DNA from: CADCVT01 sp036389485 | Lineage (GTDB): Bacteria > Actinomycetota > Thermoleophilia > Solirubrobacterales > Solirubrobacteraceae | Assembly: GCA_036389485.1 (NCBI GenBank) | Contig: DASVPR010000018.1 | Coordinates: 1-64,000, forward strand | Length of the DNA: 64,000 nucleotides | Direction: 5' to 3' | Notes under the pieces: generated by a model | Told to the model about the DNA's origin: nothing | The model's input: only the letters and a program-made list of their open reading frames with translations | Databases searched by the model: none | Shown: one piece after another, positions 7,599 through 14,320 of the stretch | How positions within the stretch are numbered: position 1 is the first letter of the stretch | Layout: every line of letters begins with the position of its first letter | Translations under genes and position numbers: made by a program

Positions 7599-9061
7599 TC
7601 AGCTGAGCGTCGCGACGACTCCGCCGCGTCGCGGCCGGAAGTCGCCCTCGCGGCGAAGGCTCAGCGCGACGCTCGCCTTCACGCGCCCGTGGCGGCCCGC
7701 GGCGCTCAGCCGCGCCGCGAGCGTGCGGCGCGCGCCGCTCTGGATGACCGCGCGCGCCGCGCCGAGCAGCGTCCCCGCGGGCGTGGTCACGCGCAGGACG
7801 ACCTCGCACGGCGCCGGCTCGGTCCGCGGGCACGGGACGTTCAACCGCACGGCGCCGCCGCTGCGGCGCGGGTACGGGAAGGTCGCGCTCACCGGGTCCT
7901 CGGGCGTTCCGGCGACGCGCATCGACCACCGCTCGCACGACGGCCCGACCGCCGGCGTCAGCCGCGAGCCCGCGAGGAGGTCGGCGCCTTCGCCGCAGAA
8001 GATCCCTCCGCGGCGCGCCGGACGCACGACGTCGTCGCCCGGTCCGCCGGAGACGATCGCGTAGTTGAACACCCCGCCGCCGCTGACGTCGTCGTCGCCC
8101 GGGCCGCCGCTCGCGCGCTCCGGCTCCGCTGGCCGCTCGCCCGACCGCTGGTAGCCGCCGCCGGGCCGGATCACGTCGTCGCCGCCGCGCCCCTCGACCA
8201 GGTCGACGCCGCCCTTGCCGTCGAGCCGGTTGCGGCCGTCGTCGCCGTACAGCCGGTCCCCCGCGTCGGTCCCGGTCGCGTCCTCGATCCCGGTCAGGAC
8301 GTCGTCCTCGCCCGGGCTGCCGTCCGGCGACGGGTGGGCGAGGTCGACGACCACCGCGGGCCCTCGCGCAGCTGGTACGTCACGCGGTCGCGACCGCGAC
8401 CGCCGTCCAGCCGGTCCCGGGCCGGCCGGTCGATCACCAGGGCGGCAGGCTGCGTGTCGGAGCCGTGCAGCACGTCGTCCCCGGCGCCGCCGTCGAGCCG
8501 GTCGCGGCCGGGGCCGCCCTCGAGCTCGTCGTCGCCCGCGCCCCCGCGCAGGGCGTCGTCGCCGTTCAGCCCGCGCAGGATCGACTCGCGCAGCCCGCTC
8601 CCGGCGATCTCGTCCCCATCCCAGCCGTCGACCCACAGCACCTCGGACCCGCCGCCGTCGAACCGGTCGTTCCCGGGTCCCAGGTTCACCCCGAGATGCG
8701 AAGCGCCCGGGAGCGTCGCGCGGACGACGTCGTCGCCGTCGCCGGTGTCGACGACGAACTGCACGATCGGCCGCGACAGCGCGCACCGGACGCTCCCGTC
8801 GTCGCGCGCAGCGCAACTGCGGCCCGGCTCGAGCGGCACGCCGGGGTCGCGGACGACCACGCCGTCGCCGTCGTACGCGATCGTCACGTCGTCCCCCTCG
8901 CCGGCGCCCGCGGTGAACATCAACTCGCTCACGCACGGCGCCGCGGCGCACTGGTCGTCCGTCGCCTGCACCGAGGCGGCGTCCGCGGCCGCGGGAACAC
9001 ACAGGAGGGCCACCCCGACGACCGCAACATCGCGTGCGGCGAGAAGGCGAACCCGGGCCAC
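7599..9061 (-). pseudogene. Secreted RTX-like calcium-binding repeat protein, frameshifted
   Basis: Read from GTG 9061, the frame encodes a signal peptide (hydrophobic VAVVGVALLCVPAAADA) and hemolysin-type repeats such as GGAGDDELEGGPGRDRLDGG. It then leaves frame near 8356-8366, where a run reading GGGCCCGCGG in the coding direction seems to lack one C. The following frame continues VVVDLAHPSPDGSPGEDDVL, more GGxGxD repeats (RGGDDVIRPGGG, SGGPGDDDV), and a C-terminal domain with CPRTEPAPCEVVLRV that ends at 7599. Restored, the product would be about 487 residues. RTX nonamers bind calcium and fold after export. The break could be a real mutation or a sequencing error. Confidence 0.75.
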
Positions 9062-9080
9062 GCGGGTACCTTAGTCAGGC

Positions 9081-9950
9081 ATGCCAAGGGCGATCTGGAC
9101 CGGTGCCATCTCCTTCGGGCTCGTCAACGTGCCCGTGAAGCTGTACTCCGCCGTGCAGCGCAAGACCGTGCGCTTCAATCAGCTCGACTCCGAGGGCAAC
9201 GTCCGGATCCAGCAGAAGCGGGTCAACCCGGTCACGGGCGACGAGGTGCCGTACGAGCGGCTGGTGAAGGGCTACGAGATCGCGCCCGGCTCGTACGTCG
9301 TCGTCGAGCCGGAGGAGCTCGAGGCGCTCGAGCCGCGCCGCACGAAGACCATCGACATCCTCGACTTCGTCGACCTCGAGGAGATCGACCCGATCTTCTA
9401 CGACCACCCGTACTACCTCGCCCCGGGGGCGGGCGGGTCGAAGCCGTACAAGCTGCTGCTCGAGGCGATGCGGGAGACGGGCAGGGTCGCGATCGGCACG
9501 GTCGTCATCCGCCAGAAGCAGGCGGTCGTCGCGCTCAGGCCCTCCGGCGACGTCCTGCAGATGGCGACGCTCATCTACGCCGACGAGGTCGTCCCTACCG
9601 ACCGCATCGACGACCTCCCGGACGAGGACGTCGAGATCGGCGAGCGCGAGCTGGCGATCGCCAAGCAGCTCGTCGAGTCGCTCGCCGCGGAGTGGGACCC
9701 GGCGCGGTACAAGGACGAGTACCGCGAGAAGGTCATGCAGCTCATCGAGAGCAAGGCGGCGGGCGAGGAGCTGGCGGTGCAGCCGGACGCGGAGGAGGCG
9801 GCGCCCGTCCCCGACCTCATGAGCGCGCTGAAGGCGTCGCTCGACGCGGTCAAGGATCGCGGCGGCGAGCGCGAGGTCCCGACGAAGCCCGGCAAGGCCA
9901 AGCGCGCGCCCGCGAAGTCTCGGCGCAAGACGCCCGCGAAGACCGGGTAA
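9081..9950 (+). CDS. ku: Ku protein (non-homologous end joining)
   Basis: 289 residues. The N-terminus MPRAIWTGAISFGLVNVPVK is the hallmark of bacterial Ku, followed by the ring-forming core (YERLVKGYEIAPGSYVVVEP, then FYDHPYYLAPG and VIRQKQAVVALRP) and a Lys/Ala/Pro-rich tail (about residues 245-289) that in other bacteria recruits ligase D and contacts DNA. It binds double-strand ends as a homodimer. The ATG lies 8 bases after TACCTT, so the mRNA may be leaderless. No ligD is inside the window. The next gene, topoisomerase IB, starts 13 bases later and is probably cotranscribed. Confidence 0.96.
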   Translation: MPRAIWTGAISFGLVNVPVKLYSAVQRKTVRFNQLDSEGNVRIQQKRVNPVTGDEVPYERLVKGYEIAPGSYVVVEPEELEALEPRRTKTIDILDFVDLEEIDPIFYDHPYYLAPGAGGSKPYKLLLEAMRETGRVAIGTVVIRQKQAVVALRPSGDVLQMATLIYADEVVPTDRIDDLPDEDVEIGERELAIAKQLVESLAAEWDPARYKDEYREKVMQLIESKAAGEELAVQPDAEEAAPVPDLMSALKASLDAVKDRGGEREVPTKPGKAKRAPAKSRRKTPAKTG

Positions 9951-9963
9951 GCCCGGGAGGCTC

Positions 9964-11046
9964 ATGCCTCCCGCGATCCGCCTCAGACGCTCCGACCCCG
10001 CAGGCCCCGGCATCCGCCGCCGGCGCCGCGGCAAGGGCTTCGAGTACGTCGACGCGGAGGGGACGAGGGTCGACGACCCCGAGCTGCTGCAGCGGATCAA
10101 CGAGCTGGTCATCCCGCCCGCGTGGCAGGAGGTGTGGATCTGCCCGTACCCCGGCGGCCACATCCAGGCCACCGGGATCGACGCCCGCGGCCGCAAGCAG
10201 TACCTGTACCACCCGAAGTGGCGCCGGCGGCGCGACCAGGAGAAGTTCGACGACATGGTCCGCTTCGCCAGGTCGCTCCCGGCGATGCGCGAGGCGGTCG
10301 AGCGCGACCTGCACTCCACCGGCGACGTCTCGCGCGAGCGCGTCCTCGCCTGTGCCGTCCGGCTGCTCGACAAGGGGTTCTTCCGCATCGGCTCCGAGGA
10401 CTACGCGGTCACGAACGAGACCTACGGCCTCGCGACGATGCACAAGGCGCACGTCAAGCTGCTCGACGACGACGTCCTGCTCTTCGACTACCCCGCCAAG
10501 CACGGCAAGCGGCGGGTGCAGTCGGTCGTCGACGCCGACGTCGCCGCGGTCATCCGCACGCTGAAGGCGCGGCGCGGCGGCGGGAGGGAGCTGCTCGCCT
10601 ACAAGCGCGGCCGCCGCTGGGTCGACGTCCGCTCGCCGGACATCAACCAGTACCTCAAGGAGGTCACGGGCCTCGACGTCAGCGCCAAGGACTTCCGCAC
10701 CTGGAACGCGACCGTGCTCGCCGCCGTCGCGCTCGCGGTCTCCGGCGTCGCGCGCGGCACGAAGACCGGCCGCAAGCGCGCGATCACGCGGGCGATCAAG
10801 GAGGTCGCGCACTACCTCGGCAACACGCCGGCGGTGGCCCGTGCGTCGTACATCGACCCGCGCATCTTCGACCGCTTCAACGACGGCATCACGATCGACC
10901 CGGCGATCGCGGTCACCCGCACCGACGAGCCCGCGATCCAGGGCGCGGTGGAGGAGGCCGTCCTCGACCTCATCGACGAGAACGAGGAGGCCGACGGCGT
11001 CGCGGCGGTGGAGGACCTCGACGAGTTGGTCCCCGCGGCTGCCTGA
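9964..11046 (+). CDS. DNA topoisomerase IB (poxvirus-like, bacterial)
   Basis: 360 residues. It begins with the bacterial TopIB N-domain (IRRRRRGKGFEYVDAEGTRV, then VIPPAWQEVWICPYPGGHIQ) and continues with a catalytic domain of the tyrosine-recombinase-like fold: FRIGSEDYAVTNETYGLATM, LEDDD-type loop KLLDDDVLLF, GKRRVQS, and VSAKDFRTWNATVLAAVAL. The nucleophilic Tyr is in ARASYIDPRIF. It relaxes supercoils through a 3'-phosphotyrosine intermediate. The acidic tail (about 335-360) is variable. It sits 13 bases behind ku, suggesting a DNA-maintenance transcript. Confidence 0.93.
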   Translation: MPPAIRLRRSDPAGPGIRRRRRGKGFEYVDAEGTRVDDPELLQRINELVIPPAWQEVWICPYPGGHIQATGIDARGRKQYLYHPKWRRRRDQEKFDDMVRFARSLPAMREAVERDLHSTGDVSRERVLACAVRLLDKGFFRIGSEDYAVTNETYGLATMHKAHVKLLDDDVLLFDYPAKHGKRRVQSVVDADVAAVIRTLKARRGGGRELLAYKRGRRWVDVRSPDINQYLKEVTGLDVSAKDFRTWNATVLAAVALAVSGVARGTKTGRKRAITRAIKEVAHYLGNTPAVARASYIDPRIFDRFNDGITIDPAIAVTRTDEPAIQGAVEEAVLDLIDENEEADGVAAVEDLDELVPAAA

Positions 11047-11117
11047 CTGACGTTCACGCCGGAAACTGCGGCAAAACGAAACCTACCCAAAGCTCGAGAG
11101 ATGGTGTAGGTTCCCTC

Positions 11118-11233
11118 AGTGCTCGCACCCTGTGGGGGGAGGCGAGCAGCCCCGAGGCGACGGCCAAAGGTCCCCGACGCACGAAGCAGCCGGGGATCGC
11201 GCCGCGTAATCCGGCTACGGATAGGCCGGCCGG
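11118..11233 (+). ncRNA. Candidate structured transcript or 3' spacer after topoisomerase IB (unidentified)
   Basis: No protein-coding signal is seen in this 116-base stretch, but it holds several nested or serial stems: TGCTCGC (11120-11126) with GCGAGCA (11142-11148), CCCCG (11172-11176) with CGGGG (11191-11195), and ATCCG/CGGAT with a GCTA loop (11209-11222). A strong terminator-like hairpin follows at 11234-11265, and an AACCTAC/GTAGGTT inverted repeat (11080-11112) precedes it. It matches no riboswitch or housekeeping RNA that I can recognise, and chance stems are common in GC-rich DNA. Confidence 0.25.
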
Positions 11234-11265
11234 GCGGGTGCCGCGCAGCGGCGTGCGGCACCCGC
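11234..11265. terminator. Bidirectional hairpin terminator between convergent genes
   Basis: A perfect 11-bp stem, GCGGGTGCCGC pairing with GCGGCACCCGC, has a 10-base loop. It lies between the topoisomerase IB stop (11046) and the zinc-peptidase stop (11274) of converging transcripts, where it can serve both strands. No U-run is present. Confidence 0.7.
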
Positions 11266-11273
11266 CTCGCCCA

Positions 11274-11987
11274 TCACGGCCTGCGCGGCCTGAACGTGTT
11301 GCACTCGGCCGGGCGGCCGGTGCGCAGGCCGCGCATCAGCCACCGGCGCCGCTGCCGCGGCGTGCCGGGCTCCTCGTCCGGCTGCTCGTGGAAGGCGCGA
11401 TCGGGCGGCTCGGCGCCGACCGCGTGCGCCCAGACGCCGGCGTAGCAGTCGGCCTGCAGCTCCTCGCGCAGGTGCAGGTCGCGCACGAACGAGGTGTGCT
11501 TCTCGAACTCCTCGCCGGAGGCCAGCAGCGTGCCCCGCAGCTCCTGCACGTGGTGGCCGACCTCGTGCGCGACGACGTAGCGCCACAGCGCGAAGGTGCC
11601 GGCCTCCGAGCGGTCGGTCAAGAAGATCGTTCGCCTGTTCGGGCAGTACAGCCCGAGGAGCGACTCGTCCGGCGGCGCGCACGGCTCCGGGTCCCCGCCG
11701 TCCTCGAAGTGCACGACCCGCGCGGGCTGGAACAAGAGGTCCTCGCGCTGGAACAAGCGGCGCCAGACGCGCTCGACGGACCGTACGAGCTCCTCGTCGG
11801 AGGCGCTCGGCGGCGGGAGCGGCCCGTGGCCTCGAGGCGCCTTCAGCGTGCGCGGGAAGGCGACCGGGACGTCGTAGTTCCCCCTCGGGCCGTCGTGGGG
11901 ATACAGGAGCGCGGCACCGGCGACGACCGCCGCGGCGAGCGCCCCCCACAGCGCGAGCTGGCGCCAGCTTAGGCCGCTTGGTCCAAT
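11274..11987 (-). CDS. Neutral zinc metallopeptidase (YpfJ-like), start codon unclear
   Basis: The C-terminal half is clear: YVVAHEVGHHVQELRG holds the HExxH zinc site, and REELQADCYAGVWAH supplies the downstream Glu ligand region, as in the YpfJ family; YCPNRRTIFLTD precedes it. The first canonical start (TTG 11756) would begin inside the domain. The frame continues upstream without a stop and looks coding: a membrane anchor LALWGALAAAVVAGAALLYP, then a Pro-rich linker and ASDEELVRSVERVWRRLFQR. No ATG, GTG or TTG exists there, so I extend to ATT 11987. The 5' end overlaps the upstream STAS gene. It is probably a membrane-anchored extracytoplasmic protease. Confidence 0.75.
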   Translation of the reverse strand: MGPSGLSWRQLALWGALAAAVVAGAALLYPHDGPRGNYDVPVAFPRTLKAPRGHGPLPPPSASDEELVRSVERVWRRLFQREDLLFQPARVVHFEDGGDPEPCAPPDESLLGLYCPNRRTIFLTDRSEAGTFALWRYVVAHEVGHHVQELRGTLLASGEEFEKHTSFVRDLHLREELQADCYAGVWAHAVGAEPPDRAFHEQPDEEPGTPRQRRRWLMRGLRTGRPAECNTFRPRRP

Positions 11988-12328
11988 GCCTGGACCGCCG
12001 CGTCGCGCGTGTCGAGGATCGTGAAGATCTGGTCCAGCCCCGTGATCTCGAACGTCTTCGCGATGTTCGTGTCCGTGTTGACGATGACCAGCGAGCCGTC
12101 GCGGGAGCGCAGGCGCTTGACGGCGCCGATGAGCACGCCGAGCGCCGTCGAGTCGAGGAACGTCGTCTCGGAGAGGTCGACGACGACGCGCGTCGCACCG
12201 CCCTCGATCGCCTCCTGGAGCGTCTTCTTCAGCTCCGGGGCCGTGAACAGGTCGATCTCGCCGCGCACGGCGACGACGTGACGCGCCTCGCCAAGCGGCT
12301 CCTCTGACAGTGCGAACTCAGCTGGCAT
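11969..12328 (-). CDS. STAS-domain anti-sigma factor antagonist (RsbV/SpoIIAA-like)
   Basis: 119 residues of a single STAS domain: VVAVRGEIDLFTAPELKKTL, RVVVDLSETTFLDSTALGVL and LVIVNTDTNIAKTFEITGL. Ser60 in FLDSTALG is the expected phosphorylation site; dephosphorylated STAS proteins bind RsbW-type kinases and release the sigma factor. It lies 70 bases downstream of a degenerate kinase-like gene and an RsbW-like gene on the same strand, so all three likely form one partner-switching unit. The natural client would be the SigB/F-type factor at 1992-2798, though that is inference. Confidence 0.9.
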   Translation of the reverse strand: MPAEFALSEEPLGEARHVVAVRGEIDLFTAPELKKTLQEAIEGGATRVVVDLSETTFLDSTALGVLIGAVKRLRSRDGSLVIVNTDTNIAKTFEITGLDQIFTILDTRDAAVQALDQAA

Positions 12329-12398
12329 GAGCAGGATTCAATCAGTCTTCCTTCGCAAGAGCGTCCGTGCCGCGCTCCGCGCCCGCGGCGCGCGGCGG

Positions 12399-12797
12399 TT
12401 ACTGCGCGCCGAAGCCGAGTCGGATGTAGAGGGCCTCGCCGTCGCCTTCCTGGCGCACTTCGACCGCGTCGGCGACGCGCTCGAGCACGTTGCCGACCCC
12501 CGGCAGCTCGGCGTCGGCGAGCATCTGCTGCGCGCCCTGAGGCCGCAGCGCGCCGACCGTCAGCTCGATGACGCCCTCGCGGGCCGCGAGGTCGACGCGG
12601 ACCGAGCCGTTGAGCGTGTGGTCGGGGCCGTGCGCGGCGACGGTGTCGGCGACCAGCAGCGCGTCGTCGAGCCGGTCGATCGGGCACTGCGCGCGGGCCG
12701 CGAGCATGCCGATGACCCGGCTGAGGACGGGCCCGAGGAGCGGCCCGTTGCGCACCAGCATCGTCGCCTGGTTCTGCGGGTTGGGGACGGCGCTCAC
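12399..12797 (-). CDS. Hypothetical protein resembling a degenerate RsbW-like ATPase domain
   Basis: 132 residues from GTG 12797, whose GTGA overlaps the stop of the RsbW-like gene. A segment CPIDRLDDALLVADTVAAHG sits where RsbW has its ATP-binding N-box helix (AVTEACTNVVVHAY in the neighbour), followed by strands VRVDLAAREGVIELTVGAL as in the GHKL fold. The Asn of the N-box and the G-boxes are absent, so it should not bind ATP normally. It may be a scaffold or decoy in the sigma partner switch. The structural reading comes from alignment by eye with its neighbour and is tentative. Confidence 0.65.
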   Translation of the reverse strand: MSAVPNPQNQATMLVRNGPLLGPVLSRVIGMLAARAQCPIDRLDDALLVADTVAAHGPDHTLNGSVRVDLAAREGVIELTVGALRPQGAQQMLADAELPGVGNVLERVADAVEVRQEGDGEALYIRLGFGAQ

Positions 12798-13258
12798 AGC
12801 TCGTCGCCGAGGTCGATGTCGATGTTGAACGTCATCCGGACCTCGGTGCGATCGTCGGGGCTGCGGCCCAGCTCGAGCGTCTCCGCGAGCGTCGCGATGA
12901 GCGGCAGGCCGAGGCCGAGCCCCGGGCTGTCCGGCCGCGGCAGCATCCCGCGGCCCTCGTCGCGGACGGCCACGGTCAGCCGCCCGTCGCGGACGCCGGC
13001 GGCGACCTCCATCGGCCCGTCCCCGTCGGGGTAGGCATGGACGACGACGTTGGTGCACGCCTCGGTCACCGCCAGCTTGACGTCCGCCAGGACCTGGTCC
13101 TCGATGTCCAGCGCGTCGCCGAGGCCGCCGAACGCGTGGCGCACGACGGCGACGTTCTCGGCTCGCGCCGGAAGGGTGAGGACGAGATCGGGCGCGGCCA
13201 TCACGTCAGCCTCGGTCGAGGCATGGGTCTCCTGTTGCGGACTGGGGTCGTGCGCCAT
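12794..13258 (-). CDS. RsbW/SpoIIAB-like anti-sigma factor serine kinase (HATPase_c)
   Basis: 154 residues. The GHKL ATPase motifs are intact: N-box VKLAVTEACTNVVVHAYPDG, G1 box VRDEGRGMLPR and G2 region SPGLGLGLPLIATLAETLEL. Such proteins bind and inhibit SigB/F-type sigma factors and phosphorylate STAS antagonists. The ATG at 13258 gives a 19-residue leader; an internal ATG at 13201 has a better-placed GAGG and may be the true start (135 residues). It is the first gene of the rsbW / degenerate kinase / STAS cluster, with the next gene overlapping by 4 bases. Confidence 0.88.
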   Translation of the reverse strand: MAHDPSPQQETHASTEADVMAAPDLVLTLPARAENVAVVRHAFGGLGDALDIEDQVLADVKLAVTEACTNVVVHAYPDGDGPMEVAAGVRDGRLTVAVRDEGRGMLPRPDSPGLGLGLPLIATLAETLELGRSPDDRTEVRMTFNIDIDLGDEL

Positions 13259-13323
13259 TGATGTGCCCGAGACTCTTCCGTCCCATTCGTCCTTGCGGAA
13301 GGGCGCGGACAATACGCCTTTGC

Positions 13324-14265
13324 CTAGCCGGGCGGCTCCATCACCGCGGCCAGCCGATCGCCCTCCAGTCCGGCGCCCAGACCGGCCAGGAGCAGCATGC
13401 GCGCGGCCTGCGGCGACAGCGTCGCGGCGGGGATCGCGCCGGTCGCGCGGACGTCCCCCTCGGCGCCCTCGAACCCGTACGTGGCGCTGAGCAGGTCGCC
13501 CCGCTCGGGCCTCACCGCGACGGCGACGGGGCAGCGCGCGGCGCGCAGCGCCGCCAGCACGGCGGGGGAGACGTGGCCGGCGCCGAGCGTGACGAGGACG
13601 AGCGCGTCGGGGTCGAGGCTCCGGAGCAGCCGCCCGTGGTCGCCCAGCCAGGTGGGGACGATCGGGACGTCGAAGTCGAGGCGCCGCACGTCGAGCGCCG
13701 GGCCCCTCGGCGGCGCGGTTCGAACCTCGACGCGCCCCTCGCCGGCGAACCCGAGCGGCCCGGTCCGCGGCGAGGAGAAGGCGCGCGGGGAGGTCGAGTC
13801 GGTCTTCCGCGCCTCGCGCGCCGCGTGGACCTCGCCGGCGAACACGACGTAGGTGCCGGCCGGCGCCGCGCGCGCGACGGCCACCGCGTCGACCAGGTTC
13901 GCGGGCCCGTCGGCGCCGAGCGCGCTCGCCGGCCGGATCGCGCCCGTCATCACGATCGGCGCCTCCGCGCCGTTCATCGCGTCGATGAGGACTCCCAGCT
14001 CCTCCAGCGTGTCCGTCCCGGTGGTCACCACCACGCCGCTTCCCGCGGCCGCCTCGGCCACCGCCTCGCGGGCGATCGCGAGCGCGTCGCCGAGGCTCAG
14101 ATGAACGCCGGGGAGGTTCCGCACCGAGCGCGCGGAGGCGATCTCGAGGCCCGCCGAGGCGGCCAATGCCGCGGCGTCGAGGGCGGGCGTGGCCGCTGAC
14201 TGACGGTCGGCAGCCATGGCGATCGTGCCGCCAGCGGAAATCAGGGTGACCGGCCGCATGTTCAT
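13324..14265 (-). CDS. Asparaginase family protein (L-asparaginase)
   Basis: 313 residues. The first catalytic Thr lies in VTLISAGGTIAMAAD (GGTIA), and the second motif is VVVTTGTDTLEELGVLIDAM, the TTGTDT signature of bacterial type I/II asparaginases. Further conserved parts are PIVMTGAIRPASALGADGPA and GYGF-like TYGFEGAEGD. It hydrolyses L-asparagine to aspartate and ammonia. No signal peptide is seen, so it is cytoplasmic. The start is ATG 14265, or ATG 14259 six bases downstream. It is divergent from glutamate synthase with about 55 bases between, a sensible nitrogen-metabolism pairing. Confidence 0.88.
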   Translation of the reverse strand: MNMRPVTLISAGGTIAMAADRQSAATPALDAAALAASAGLEIASARSVRNLPGVHLSLGDALAIAREAVAEAAAGSGVVVTTGTDTLEELGVLIDAMNGAEAPIVMTGAIRPASALGADGPANLVDAVAVARAAPAGTYVVFAGEVHAAREARKTDSTSPRAFSSPRTGPLGFAGEGRVEVRTAPPRGPALDVRRLDFDVPIVPTWLGDHGRLLRSLDPDALVLVTLGAGHVSPAVLAALRAARCPVAVAVRPERGDLLSATYGFEGAEGDVRATGAIPAATLSPQAARMLLLAGLGAGLEGDRLAAVMEPPG

Positions 14266-14320
14266 GCTCTATTCTCGCCGTCCCGCCTCGGTGCCATAAC
14301 CCGCTCCTCAAGGCACTTCC

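Noticed and set aside
7599..9061. Hemolysin toxin
   Set aside because: RTX-type nonamers only show calcium-binding repeats; no toxin domain, acyltransferase or type I secretion genes are present.
9081..11046. Complete NHEJ locus
   Set aside because: Ku is present but the ATP-dependent ligase LigD is not in the window; the neighbour is topoisomerase IB.
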